From assembly GCF_037963865.1 (NCBI RefSeq), contig NZ_CP150170.1:3844001-3908000 (forward strand): a stretch of DNA of 64,000 bases, written 5' to 3'. This stretch comes from Paenibacillus sp. FSL R10-2734 (GTDB lineage Bacteria > Bacillota > Bacilli > Paenibacillales > Paenibacillaceae). Under the pieces are notes generated by a model. The model saw nothing but the letters and a program-made list of their open reading frames with translations. It was not told where the DNA came from and made no database searches. A program made the translations under genes and the position numbers. This document shows positions 50,516-59,030 of this stretch, in pieces; the stretch's first letter is position 1, and each line of letters opens with the position of its first letter.

Positions 50516-51397
50516 TTATTTACTTTTGGAGACCTGTAGTAATTGAGGGACGGTAACGAAAGTGTAGCCCCGTTTACGCATAATAGTGATTACTTCAGGT
50601 AAAGCCTGAATCGTTCCCTGTAGATGACTACCTGGACCGCCCCCACCGTGTTGAAGAATAATCGCCCCTCTTCCAACGTTGGCTAGAATGTTATTTCTTA
50701 CTTGGTTTTTGGAAAGTCCTTTCCAGTCCAAAGAGTCCACATTCCAATTCACGAGCGTATAGCCATGATTTTTTGCCCATTTCAGCTGCTGTTCACTGAT
50801 GTCCCCATAGGGTGGGCGAATTAGTCGAGGTTTATATCCGGCCAAGGTTTGTATAATATTTTCAGTTTTAATAATTTGTGTACGGAAATCGTTCATCTCC
50901 AGCTTCACAAATTGCGGGTGGTTATACGAGTGATTTCCAATCGCGTGACCTTCTCTAATCATCCTTTTTACCATAGCCGGATGTTTCTTTGCTCGACTTC
51001 CCACCACAAAGAAGGTTGCTTTTACATGATATTTTTTAAGGATGTTAAGCAATTGGGGTGTAAATCTAGGGTCAGGAACATCATCAAAAGTAAGTGCGAT
51101 GACTTTATTCCGAGGCCCACTAGTCTTAAATGTCTCCGGATATTTGTGTAATAACTGACTTAACGACAAACCTTTAGTGTTCTTATGGTTGTTAAGTGAC
51201 GAACTATTCGTAGCAGAGCCACCCGCTGAAATTGCCTTATCTTCGTCTGAAACGGATATACTTTGTGTTAGATCCTGTGGAGTCATCTGACCCTGAATTG
51301 GGGCTGACGCAACCTCTGAAGAATAGGTTGGGAATAGCATGACTATGATTGTTCCTAATACTACGAGCAGTTTCTGACCTCTCCGATGATAATACAT
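50516..51397 (-). CDS. Exported polysaccharide deacetylase (NodB domain)
   Basis: NodB-type enzymes remove acetyl groups from GlcNAc- or MurNAc-containing polymers, such as peptidoglycan or chitin. An N-terminal signal anchor is followed by a Ser/Asn-rich linker and the NodB domain (about residues 100-285): TFDDVPD with the metal Asp pair, HSYNHPQ, RPPYGD, and the C-terminal LQHGGGG, all intact. ATG 51403 abuts AGGAGG, while ATG 51397 has 9-base spacing and is preferred. Wall modification is the likely role; it converges with the YocH-like gene. Confidence 0.9.
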   Translation of the reverse strand: MYYHRRGQKLLVVLGTIIVMLFPTYSSEVASAPIQGQMTPQDLTQSISVSDEDKAISAGGSATNSSSLNNHKNTKGLSLSQLLHKYPETFKTSGPRNKVIALTFDDVPDPRFTPQLLNILKKYHVKATFFVVGSRAKKHPAMVKRMIREGHAIGNHSYNHPQFVKLEMNDFRTQIIKTENIIQTLAGYKPRLIRPPYGDISEQQLKWAKNHGYTLVNWNVDSLDWKGLSKNQVRNNILANVGRGAIILQHGGGGPGSHLQGTIQALPEVITIMRKRGYTFVTVPQLLQVSKSK

Positions 51398-51582
51398 CCC
51401 CATCTGCCTCCTTTACTACCTGATCACTGCCATATTCTTAATTGTTATCTCCATTGAAAGATGAATTTATGCTGTTAATAATACAGTTTGAGTTAAGATT
51501 TCTTGATGGAACCAATGAGTGTATACTAAAAGCACGGGAGATTTACGAGCCGATTATAGATTACGGAAGGATGGAGATATGA

Positions 51583-52617
51583 ATGTCTGATTTGTTTGCA
51601 CCGTATGAGTTGAAGGGGTTATCGCTGAAGAATCGTATTGTTATGCCGCCTATGTGTCAGTATTCGGTGGATAAAGAGGATGGCATTCCCAATGATTGGC
51701 ATTATGTTCATTATGTAAGCCGTGCTGTTGGCGGTACTGGATTTATCATCGTGGAAATGACGGGCGTTCATCCAGACGGTAGAATCACTAATCGAGATAC
51801 AGGAATCTGGAGTGACACGCAAATTGCAGCTTATCGTAAGCTCACGGATGGTGTACATACTTATGGGTCAAAAATCGCTGTTCAATTAGGACACGCTGGA
51901 CGTAAAGCAGTGGATGCTGAACCACCAGTCGCTCCATCTGCAATCCCTTTTGATGCTAACTCCAAAACGCCGCATGCTCTCTCTAAGGAAGAGATTTCAG
52001 AAATAATTGAGGCTTTCCGTGAAGGAGCGCGCAGAGCTGTGGAGGCCGACTTTGATACGGTCGAAATCCATGGTGCACATGGTTATTTAATTCATCAGTT
52101 TCATTCACCCCTGACCAACATCAGAAAAGATGAGTATGGACAAGATCCTGCGCTTTTTGGAGAACAGGTTGTTAGAGCAGTGCGTGAAGTTGTCCCTGTG
52201 GACATGCCATTAATCATGAGAATATCTGCGAAGGAATATGTAGAGGGTGGATATGATAATGCTTACGCTCTGAATATTTGCCGACGATATAAGGATGCTG
52301 GAGTGGATATATTCCATGTTTCTTCCGGCGGGGAAGGACCTATAGGCTCGAACGGGGGCCCTAATGCGGGACCGGCTTACCAAGTGGATCTGGCAGAGTT
52401 CATCCGTAGTGGATTACAGGTGCCTGTAATTGCAGTGGGGCGGCTTGAATCCTATACTGAGGCACAGTCGATCGTCGCTGAAGAGCGGGCGGAGCTGGTA
52501 GCCGTTGGTCGTGGGATGTTAAGTGATCCCTACTGGGCTTTACATGCGGAAGAAGCGCTTGGAGGCGTGCGTAACGTACCTAAACCTTATGAACGTGGGA
52601 TCTGGAAAAGAGGATAA
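51583..52617 (+). CDS. namA: NADPH dehydrogenase, Old Yellow Enzyme family
   Basis: This FMN enzyme reduces activated double bonds and nitro groups with NADPH. Features: MPPMCQYS with the redox-sensing Cys of the YqjM type, catalytic Tyr region, HGAHGYLIHQF with the substrate-binding His, and the C-terminal FMN loop AVGRGMLSDPYWA. Length 344 aa matches YqjM/NamA. ATG follows GGAGATAT. It stands alone upstream of pyrK-pyrD. Confidence 0.92.
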   Translation: MSDLFAPYELKGLSLKNRIVMPPMCQYSVDKEDGIPNDWHYVHYVSRAVGGTGFIIVEMTGVHPDGRITNRDTGIWSDTQIAAYRKLTDGVHTYGSKIAVQLGHAGRKAVDAEPPVAPSAIPFDANSKTPHALSKEEISEIIEAFREGARRAVEADFDTVEIHGAHGYLIHQFHSPLTNIRKDEYGQDPALFGEQVVRAVREVVPVDMPLIMRISAKEYVEGGYDNAYALNICRRYKDAGVDIFHVSSGGEGPIGSNGGPNAGPAYQVDLAEFIRSGLQVPVIAVGRLESYTEAQSIVAEERAELVAVGRGMLSDPYWALHAEEALGGVRNVPKPYERGIWKRG

Positions 52618-52704
52618 TCAGCATTCAGTGTGAAGTTTGTCACAGATTTTATACTCCTTCTAAGGCAATCTTAATAAAGATAAAATTTGAAGGAGCTTGA
52701 TAAC

Positions 52705-53409
52705 GTGGGGATGGTTTTAAGTAACGAGCGGCTAACAGACGGAGTGTACCACCTTAAGGTTGAAACGAATAGTGGCGGTAAAATGGGTCAATTCTACATG
52801 TTACGGGCATGGGGAGCGTATCCCATCCTTTCCAGACCGCTTAGTATACATGAAGTAAACGAAGATAGTGTCGAATTTCTATATCATGTAGTTGGAGAAG
52901 GCACTGAGATATTTTCACGGCTGACTTCCGGTGATTCGGTAGAGCTTGAGGGCCCTTTTGGCACTGGATTTCCGCAGGTCGAAGGGAAGGTTGCACTTAT
53001 TGGTGGTGGAATCGGAATTGCTCCGCTCTATTATTGTGCGAAACAGCTTCCTGGGTGTGATATCTATTTAGGCTTTAGCCGAGAAGCTTACCGGACAGAA
53101 GCGTTTCGCCCATTGGCAGCGGAGCTTACAGTAGATGTCGGCGGATTTATTTTGGATCGTGTGGATTTTAGTCAATATGATCATGTTTTTGTTTGCGGCC
53201 CACACCCTATGCTTAAAGCTGCACAGCTTAAAGGCATAGCCGCTGAAGAGGCAGGCAGCAAAACAAAGGTTTACCTCTCTCTCGAGAACCGCATGGCTTG
53301 TGGCATTGGTGCCTGTCTTGTCTGCAGTGTTTCCTGTCGTGATGGTCAGCGAAAGGCCTGTGCAGATGGACCAGTGTTTCGTTCTGAGGAGGTGATTTTC
53401 CATGACTAA
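52705..53409 (+). CDS. pyrK: Dihydroorotate dehydrogenase electron-transfer subunit
   Basis: PyrK carries FAD and a 2Fe-2S cluster and passes electrons from dihydroorotate oxidation to NAD. The FAD-binding RPLSIHEV and the C-terminal Cys cluster (CGIGACLVCSVSC plus a later Cys in KACADG) are intact. The frame is open from 52687, but AAGGAG lies 9 bases before GTG 52705, which is chosen, giving 234 aa. It overlaps pyrD by 8 bp. The rest of the pyrimidine operon is not in this window. Confidence 0.93.
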   Translation: MGMVLSNERLTDGVYHLKVETNSGGKMGQFYMLRAWGAYPILSRPLSIHEVNEDSVEFLYHVVGEGTEIFSRLTSGDSVELEGPFGTGFPQVEGKVALIGGGIGIAPLYYCAKQLPGCDIYLGFSREAYRTEAFRPLAAELTVDVGGFILDRVDFSQYDHVFVCGPHPMLKAAQLKGIAAEEAGSKTKVYLSLENRMACGIGACLVCSVSCRDGQRKACADGPVFRSEEVIFHD

Positions 53410-54334
53410 GATGAGTACAACTATTGCAGGCGTTCATTTTAAGAATCCGATTATAATGGCATCTGGAACATTTGGCTTTGGTCGTGAATACGGAAAGCTG
53501 TATGATGTGTCTTTGCTAGGTGGAATCTCAGGTAAAGGTCTCACCCTTCATCCAAAAGCGGGTAATCCTGGCACTCGTGTATACGAGACAGCCTCTGGCA
53601 TGCTGAATAGTGTTGGATTGGAGAATCCAGGTGTAGCCGCGTTTTTGGAAAAAGAATGCCCATATTGGGAGACGCTCGATACCGCTCGATTGGTGAATCT
53701 TGGAGGAGGCACTCTTGAAGATTACGTACTTGGAGCAGAGATGATTCAGCGTGATGCAGATCTTCGTTCAAGCTTAGGGAAGACAGCTGTAGATATGATT
53801 GAATTGAATATTTCCTGTCCTAATGTAAAAGAAGGTGGTATCGCATTTGGGATTAAAACCTCTGAAGCTCAAAAAGTAGTACAGGCGGTTAGACGTGCCA
53901 CCAAGCTGCCACTTGCAGTAAAGCTTTCTCCGGGTGCTGAGAATATCGTTGAAATGGCGCAAATGTGTGAGGAAGAGGGAGCAGATGCCGTCTCGCTCAT
54001 TAACACCATTTCCGGGATGAAGATTGATGTACGCCGCAGAAGTAGTGTGTTTAATAACTTGTATGCCGGACTGTCCGGACCTGCGATTAAGCCAGTCGCG
54101 CTGCGTATGGTGCATCAAGTTGCCCAGAACATATCTATTCCAGTGATCGGAATGGGTGGCATCACCTCAGCCACTGATATTATTGAATTTATTATGGCAG
54201 GTGCTTCGGTAATTCAAGTGGGAACTTACAATTTCATGAATTTAAGAGCAGGCAGTCAGCTTGTTGAAGAGCTTGAGCAATTCATGGTTCAAGAGAATAT
54301 TCAATCCTTGGATGAAATACGTGGCATTATATAA
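53402..54334 (+). CDS. pyrD: Dihydroorotate dehydrogenase, class 1B catalytic subunit
   Basis: PyrD oxidises dihydroorotate to orotate in pyrimidine synthesis and needs PyrK. The N-terminal MASGTFGFGREYG, the catalytic Cys in NISCPNVKEGGIAFG and the FMN phosphate site GMGGITSATD are present. It has 310 aa, typical of class 1B. The gene overlaps the end of pyrK, with AGGAGG inside pyrK, so the complex subunits are coupled in translation. Only these two pyrimidine genes are here, unlike the long pyr operon of B. subtilis. Confidence 0.94.
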   Translation: MTKMSTTIAGVHFKNPIIMASGTFGFGREYGKLYDVSLLGGISGKGLTLHPKAGNPGTRVYETASGMLNSVGLENPGVAAFLEKECPYWETLDTARLVNLGGGTLEDYVLGAEMIQRDADLRSSLGKTAVDMIELNISCPNVKEGGIAFGIKTSEAQKVVQAVRRATKLPLAVKLSPGAENIVEMAQMCEEEGADAVSLINTISGMKIDVRRRSSVFNNLYAGLSGPAIKPVALRMVHQVAQNISIPVIGMGGITSATDIIEFIMAGASVIQVGTYNFMNLRAGSQLVEELEQFMVQENIQSLDEIRGII

Positions 54335-54357
54335 AGTGGAGTAGTGAGGAGATACTA

Positions 54358-54696
54358 TTGGCTTCTAACCAGATTAACCCTGATGATATTGAGTTGACGG
54401 CAACCGCTGTTGGCCGCGATCTTCTGCTCTTAATTAGCGGAGGCGTTCGACACATAGGAGCGGCAAGTACTGCGTATCTAAATGGAGACCAGGTGGAGGT
54501 GCTGACTTCTGCTGTTCCTCACCATAAAGAACATACGATAAGCGAGTCTATAGCACTCAGGGTAGCTGAGGCGCTGAACAGGACGGTCACAGTTGTTATG
54601 GGGATTCATTACGACGATCTCACGAAAGAAGGCATTATGGAGGTCGTAGAGATCGTGAATAATAAAGTAAATCAATATTTAGCGCAACAAATGTGA
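54358..54696 (+). CDS. Small protein, possibly PAC4/LpdD-like chaperone
   Basis: This is a 112-residue cytoplasmic protein with an alternating strand/helix pattern and no signal peptide. The core GRDLLLLISGGVRHIGAAS followed by a HHKEHTISE segment resembles small Firmicute proteins annotated as proteasome-assembly-chaperone-4-like or LpdD-like; I recall this annotation but cannot confirm it. It starts with TTG 23 bp after pyrD with GAGGAG upstream, so it may be co-transcribed with pyrKD. It has no enzyme motif, and its role is unknown. Confidence 0.68.
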   Translation: MASNQINPDDIELTATAVGRDLLLLISGGVRHIGAASTAYLNGDQVEVLTSAVPHHKEHTISESIALRVAEALNRTVTVVMGIHYDDLTKEGIMEVVEIVNNKVNQYLAQQM

Positions 54697-54766
54697 AACG
54701 GTATTGGCAATTCTACGTAAAAGATATCAAGTGAGTTTTTAAATTATCTTTTGGAGGAATGAAACC

Positions 54767-55435
54767 ATGTCTATATTTAAAAGATTGCGCGATTTAACAA
54801 TGTCTAACGTGAATGCGATTATTGACAAAGCAGAAGACCCGATTAAGATGACGGATCAGTACATTCGTGATATGACCGAAGATTTGGAAGATGCAGAAAA
54901 AGCGGTAGCGGCTCAAATCGCTATTGAGAAAAAATTCAAGCAGCTTTATGAAGAGCAGGAAGCGCTTGTTAACAAACGTACACAACAAGCACATGCTGCA
55001 GCTCAAGCTGGTAATGTTGACCTTGCTCGCCGTGCTCTAGAAGAGAAAAAGGCTGCTGAAGCTAAACTTGTAGAATACAAAGCTAGCTTTGACCAGAATA
55101 AAGCATCTGCGGATAATCTTCGTGGCAAACTTGATGAGATGCGCAAGCAACTCACTCAAATGAAGAGCAAACGCGAAACCTTGGTTGCACGTTATAACGC
55201 TGCCAAAGCTCAAACTGAAATTAACAAAGCGATGAGCGGCTTCAGCTCTGATTCCGCATCTGCTGGCCTGAAACGTATGGAAGAAAAAATGCTGCAAGCA
55301 GAAGCGCAAGCGGAAGCCAGCAACGAGATGAGCTCGGGCAACAAATCACTTGATGATGAGTTCGAGAAGCTGAACAAAGATCAAGCAGTGGAAGATGAAT
55401 TGGCTGCTCTGATGAAACAATATGAGAAGCAATAA
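54767..55435 (+). CDS. PspA/IM30-family protein
   Basis: PspA-family proteins form helical oligomers on the inner membrane face and counter membrane stress. The whole 222-residue sequence is helical and highly charged, with the typical start MSIFKRLRDLTMSNVNAIIDKAEDPIKMTDQYIRD and long coiled coils. TTGGAGGAA precedes the ATG. It heads a cluster with a DUF350 membrane protein and a DUF4178 protein, a combination seen with PspA elsewhere. LiaH of B. subtilis is the closest known relative by type. Confidence 0.92.
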   Translation: MSIFKRLRDLTMSNVNAIIDKAEDPIKMTDQYIRDMTEDLEDAEKAVAAQIAIEKKFKQLYEEQEALVNKRTQQAHAAAQAGNVDLARRALEEKKAAEAKLVEYKASFDQNKASADNLRGKLDEMRKQLTQMKSKRETLVARYNAAKAQTEINKAMSGFSSDSASAGLKRMEEKMLQAEAQAEASNEMSSGNKSLDDEFEKLNKDQAVEDELAALMKQYEKQ

Positions 55436-55470
55436 CATTTGATCTTAGCCGTTTCACGGCTGATGTTCAC

Positions 55471-55514
55471 AAGCGAAGGGGAGACAGGAATATCGTTTCC
55501 TCTTCGCTTTATCT
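55471..55514 (+). terminator. Hairpin between pspA and the DUF350 gene
   Basis: AAGCGAAG pairs with CTTCGCTT, with a second inner helix, and is followed by TATCT. The T run is weak, so it may be a partial terminator that raises PspA levels relative to the next genes. Confidence 0.45.
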
Positions 55515-55558
55515 ATGCTTATGATAGGCATGCAAAATGAATAAGCGGGGGCTATAGA

Positions 55559-55963
55559 ATGGATTTCCATATCCTGGTGTCCATGGTCGTGTGGACAGTG
55601 AGCGGCGCGGTGTTACTGTTTGTGCTGATGTTCGTAGATTCACTTTTCACTCGATACAATGATTTAGAAGAGTTAAAAGCTGGAAATATGGCAGTTACGA
55701 CACGTTTTGTAATGAAGCTATTGGCACAGGCATTTATTTTATCGTCATCGATAGCTGCTTCAAACAGTTTGCCAGATGCTTTGCTGATCTCGATCGTATC
55801 CTTTTTTCTTTTGCTTATCTTGGAAAGAACGGTCCGTCTTCTCTTGGCTAAATGGGGGAATCTGGATCTGGATCATGGTACACAGCTTGGCAAAATCGGG
55901 TACGGCTTATTATCAGGCTCACTGCAAATTACGGGAGCTTTAATTATTTCTGCATTTATGTAG
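55559..55963 (+). CDS. DUF350-family membrane protein
   Basis: A 134-residue protein with four predicted membrane segments and the DUF350 motif around ELKAGNMAVTTRFVMKLLAQ. Members are small membrane proteins of unknown activity, often encoded with PspA or with DUF4178 proteins. ATG follows GGGGGC. It lies in the same cluster, 124 bp after pspA. Confidence 0.85.
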   Translation: MDFHILVSMVVWTVSGAVLLFVLMFVDSLFTRYNDLEELKAGNMAVTTRFVMKLLAQAFILSSSIAASNSLPDALLISIVSFFLLLILERTVRLLLAKWGNLDLDHGTQLGKIGYGLLSGSLQITGALIISAFM

Positions 55964-55977
55964 GGGGAACGATTAAT

Positions 55978-56484
55978 TTGAGTATATTTAAACGTATAGG
56001 TAATCTTTTCTCCAAACCTGTGCCTCAGGAAGTTCAGAAAAGTATGCTGAATTTGTCTCCTGGAGACATCTGTGAAGTATCGCTTGTAACCTATGAGGTA
56101 ACCGGCAGGACCCATAATCGTGGACGAAACGCAGTTGTACTGACATTAAGAGATGGTAGTCAAATTGCCTATTTGCATATTGAGGAGCGGGAACAGCTCC
56201 AATATGGATTATATAAACCCATCGATGGGCGTTTAGATAATCCTGCTGAAGTTCCAACAACGCTTGAACTGGACGGCTATACATTTTTTCTGGAAGAAGA
56301 ATATGAAGGATATGTTGCTGTCGCAGGCCAAACCCCTTTTATGAATGGCGGAGAACAGCATGTGTGGCAATATCAGTCAGATGATTCTAGACTTCTGCGT
56401 GTTGAATGGCAACATGGACGGTTCATGCTTTATGAAGGGGAGAAAGTAATTCCAGGTGATGTGAAGGTAATCAGAGCATCCTAG
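55978..56484 (+). CDS. DUF4178-family protein
   Basis: This is a soluble protein of 168 residues with DUF4178 character, beta-rich, starting LSIFKRIGNLFSKPVPQEVQKSMLNLSPGDICEV. It has no membrane segment or catalytic motif that I can name. The frame is open from 55852, but TTG 55978 follows GGGGGAA and starts at the family N-terminus, giving 168 aa. It starts 15 bp after the DUF350 gene, so the two are co-transcribed. Confidence 0.8.
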   Translation: MSIFKRIGNLFSKPVPQEVQKSMLNLSPGDICEVSLVTYEVTGRTHNRGRNAVVLTLRDGSQIAYLHIEEREQLQYGLYKPIDGRLDNPAEVPTTLELDGYTFFLEEEYEGYVAVAGQTPFMNGGEQHVWQYQSDDSRLLRVEWQHGRFMLYEGEKVIPGDVKVIRAS

Positions 56485-56499
56485 GAATGAAACAGAGGG

Positions 56500-56530
56500 A
56501 GATGTGATCTTGGGATCGCATCTTTTTTTT
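56500..56530 (+). terminator. Terminator of the PspA-DUF350-DUF4178 cluster
   Basis: AGATGTGATC pairs with GATCGCATCT (one G-T) and a T8 run follows. Confidence 0.9.
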
Positions 56531-56597
56531 ACGTAAATGGAAGGTTGGAGAACGATTTCTCGTTCGGGAAATCAGGAATGAACTAATACATTTGTAG

Positions 56598-56640
56598 CAA
56601 AAAGCACCTCAGCTTGGTATTTCTACAAAGCTGAGGTGCT
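56598..56640 (-). terminator. Terminator of the sulfatase-galactosidase operon
   Basis: On the minus strand AGCACCTCAGCTT pairs with AAGCTGAGGTGCT and is followed by TTTTT. Confidence 0.9.
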
Positions 56641-56646
56641 ACATGA

Positions 56647-59001
56647 TTATGCAAATCGTAGATTTATGGCTGCATTTGTCTCATCCAATGTAATTTTGAA
56701 GCGGCCATTGCCTAATGCTAAGATATTTACGCTTTTTTGAGGCTGAGGTATGATAGTTCGCATCTGAACTTCTAACACGCTAGGCCCTTTCGTTGGCGCA
56801 ATCGAAAGAATGAGTTCAGTATCGTTAGCATCTAGTCCAGTAAGCTCAGCTGAAGAAGAGCAGATGGTTAGCTCATCTGACAACGCAATATTGATTGGCA
56901 ACATAAGTCCAGAGTTCGGACTAACTTCTAATGTTGCACCGTTAAATAGTAGCTGGCCACGGAAACGTACTTTCGTATGCTTTGAATATCCGTCGAAGTT
57001 ATGCAGGAACACAAACATACCTCCGTCTTCCGCCATTCGCACCGATGCATCTAGTTCGGTATCAAGCTGAATATCTGAGGTGAAGCCAACCTGCTTCATC
57101 ACGAGACCGATCACATCTTTCTGATATTCGAAGTCACCTGATAAGGTCATGCCGAATACATACACTCGGCCTTCGCCAAGCTTTTTCTCGAACGCGACAG
57201 TTTCATCGGTGCCTTCGTACCATGCAAATGCACCATCCTGCTCATCATAGGTTTGCACCTCATTAGCAAAGATGGAATCCATCTCAGCCATACGTACAAG
57301 GTCGTTCTTATACGTATTTTTCACGCGAATGTCCAGTGCGTCTCGTAGAATCGTACAAAGCTTATCGTCAATTCCCTTGCTAGGGAGCTCTGGAAAAATG
57401 ACCAACTTGCCGCCACGTTTCACATAGCTTTCAAGCTTACTCTGAACGTCAGAAGCCATCCATTCCGTTGCAAACATCCATAATGTAGGCGTGCGCTCAA
57501 CATCGATATCTTCCTTCTTCAACATATTGTAGGCATCAACGACTACGTTATGATGAACGAGGAATTTGATGAAGCCGCTGTTCAGATTGATCTCTCTGGA
57601 TTGCTTCAAGCGTTTAACAAGTGCTTCTGTGAACTCGTTATGGTACTCTGTCATGTAATAGTCCGGGTAGAAGCCAAGTGTAGTATCGTACTGCGGCTTG
57701 GCATTGGCCAGCTTGGAGCCATACAACTGCAGCATCTTGCCGATATGCTGAATTGTAGCGTAGTGCGGTCGCAACGTGCCGTCCAACGCTACTGGGGTTT
57801 GCCAATCATGACGCCGGCCGAAGATACCGATACCTTGATAGTTCTCGCCTCCTACAAACATGTAATAGTTGATAGCATCCATTCCTGCTGCGACACAGAG
57901 TCGAGTCGTCAGGTCGAATGTTTTCGGTTGCAGGCGAGGGCGGTCAAAGATACAGCCACCTTGGAACTCGGCAGAGAACAACGGCTGATTCACAGGCTGA
58001 ACCGCACGTGTAAAGGCATTCGCCAAGATGATATCAATATAGTTATCGTATTCAATATTGCCAAGATAGTAGTCGCCGGCAAACATCGTGCCTTCTACTT
58101 CGCCTGTATCCATAAGCTGTGACAGCCCGATCGGATACATCGTACCGCGCTTTACAAGATCTTCGGTGTGGAAGCCATGCACATTGATCACAAATGGAAG
58201 ATCAATACCGTAGCTGTTCGCAAGCTCTTTCAACTGAGCAACATACATGCGATAGAAATGACGGTGGAAATGACCGCTTACTTGTTGCATTTGCATTCCA
58301 TATTGTTTTGTGGGATGCAAAAGTTCTTCGCGAACGAAAGCTGCTGCTTCATCCTTTGTAATTCCATACGTGTCCTTCAAATCTTCATCCGAGTAATATG
58401 CGCAGAAATATGGGATGAAGGCATCCAGAGTAGCGTCATTGAAGTCAATCTGATTTGTAACCCAGTTTAACATCCCAATCTCGTTATCCAACTGGAACAG
58501 TACAATCGGTCCGCCGTTCTGCACTTGATAAGGAGACAGCAGCTCGCATATAGTCCGATACCAGATGTCGACCTTTTCCAAAAAAATCGGGCTCATATAG
58601 CTTGCGATACGAGTATCATGCAGCCTGCCATCCTGTTTATGCGCGCAGCCTTCTGGGTAACGATCAATAAACCAGTGCGGAACGCCATGGTCGATTATCT
58701 CTGCCATAACATATGGACCTGGACGAACGAGGCAATACATACCTTCTTCTTTGATCAGATCTAGGAAATGCTGAATATCCTTCTCAGGGAAGGTACGGCC
58801 GTTTAGGTCAATATCACCTTCTTCCTGCTCGTGAAACATCCATGGAATGTAGGTGCTAACCAAGTTGCCGCCAGCTTCCTTAATAGAGCGTATACGTGCT
58901 TTCCAGTCCTTTTTTGGTACGCGGAAGTAGTGGAGCTCTCCACCAAATAATATCGTATCTTGTCCGTTAATCGTAATCTTCTGATCATGTATCTGTATCA
59001 T
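56647..59001 (-). CDS. GH35 beta-galactosidase
   Basis: The family hydrolyses terminal beta-galactosides from glycans. The barrel opens with the usual GGELHYFRVPKKDWKARI and STYIPWMFHE; acid/base Glu174 lies in LFQLDNEIG and nucleophile Glu345 in LFSAEFQGG. At 784 aa it has the barrel followed by a glutamine-amidotransferase-like domain and beta domains. No signal peptide is present, so the substrate is probably imported as an oligosaccharide. It starts 29 bp after the sulfatase gene, so they form an operon; together they suggest breakdown of sulfated galactan or a galactosylated mucin or glycosaminoglycan. ATG follows GGAGG. Confidence 0.93.
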   Translation of the reverse strand: MIQIHDQKITINGQDTILFGGELHYFRVPKKDWKARIRSIKEAGGNLVSTYIPWMFHEQEEGDIDLNGRTFPEKDIQHFLDLIKEEGMYCLVRPGPYVMAEIIDHGVPHWFIDRYPEGCAHKQDGRLHDTRIASYMSPIFLEKVDIWYRTICELLSPYQVQNGGPIVLFQLDNEIGMLNWVTNQIDFNDATLDAFIPYFCAYYSDEDLKDTYGITKDEAAAFVREELLHPTKQYGMQMQQVSGHFHRHFYRMYVAQLKELANSYGIDLPFVINVHGFHTEDLVKRGTMYPIGLSQLMDTGEVEGTMFAGDYYLGNIEYDNYIDIILANAFTRAVQPVNQPLFSAEFQGGCIFDRPRLQPKTFDLTTRLCVAAGMDAINYYMFVGGENYQGIGIFGRRHDWQTPVALDGTLRPHYATIQHIGKMLQLYGSKLANAKPQYDTTLGFYPDYYMTEYHNEFTEALVKRLKQSREINLNSGFIKFLVHHNVVVDAYNMLKKEDIDVERTPTLWMFATEWMASDVQSKLESYVKRGGKLVIFPELPSKGIDDKLCTILRDALDIRVKNTYKNDLVRMAEMDSIFANEVQTYDEQDGAFAWYEGTDETVAFEKKLGEGRVYVFGMTLSGDFEYQKDVIGLVMKQVGFTSDIQLDTELDASVRMAEDGGMFVFLHNFDGYSKHTKVRFRGQLLFNGATLEVSPNSGLMLPINIALSDELTICSSSAELTGLDANDTELILSIAPTKGPSVLEVQMRTIIPQPQKSVNILALGNGRFKITLDETNAAINLRFA

Positions 59002-59030
59002 GCCGTAATTACCTCCGATGAGTTACAAGA

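Noticed and set aside
57550..58122. 190-codon plus-strand frame inside the GH35 gene
   Set aside because: It overlaps the catalytic barrel coding sequence on the other strand and shows no known motif or ribosome binding site.
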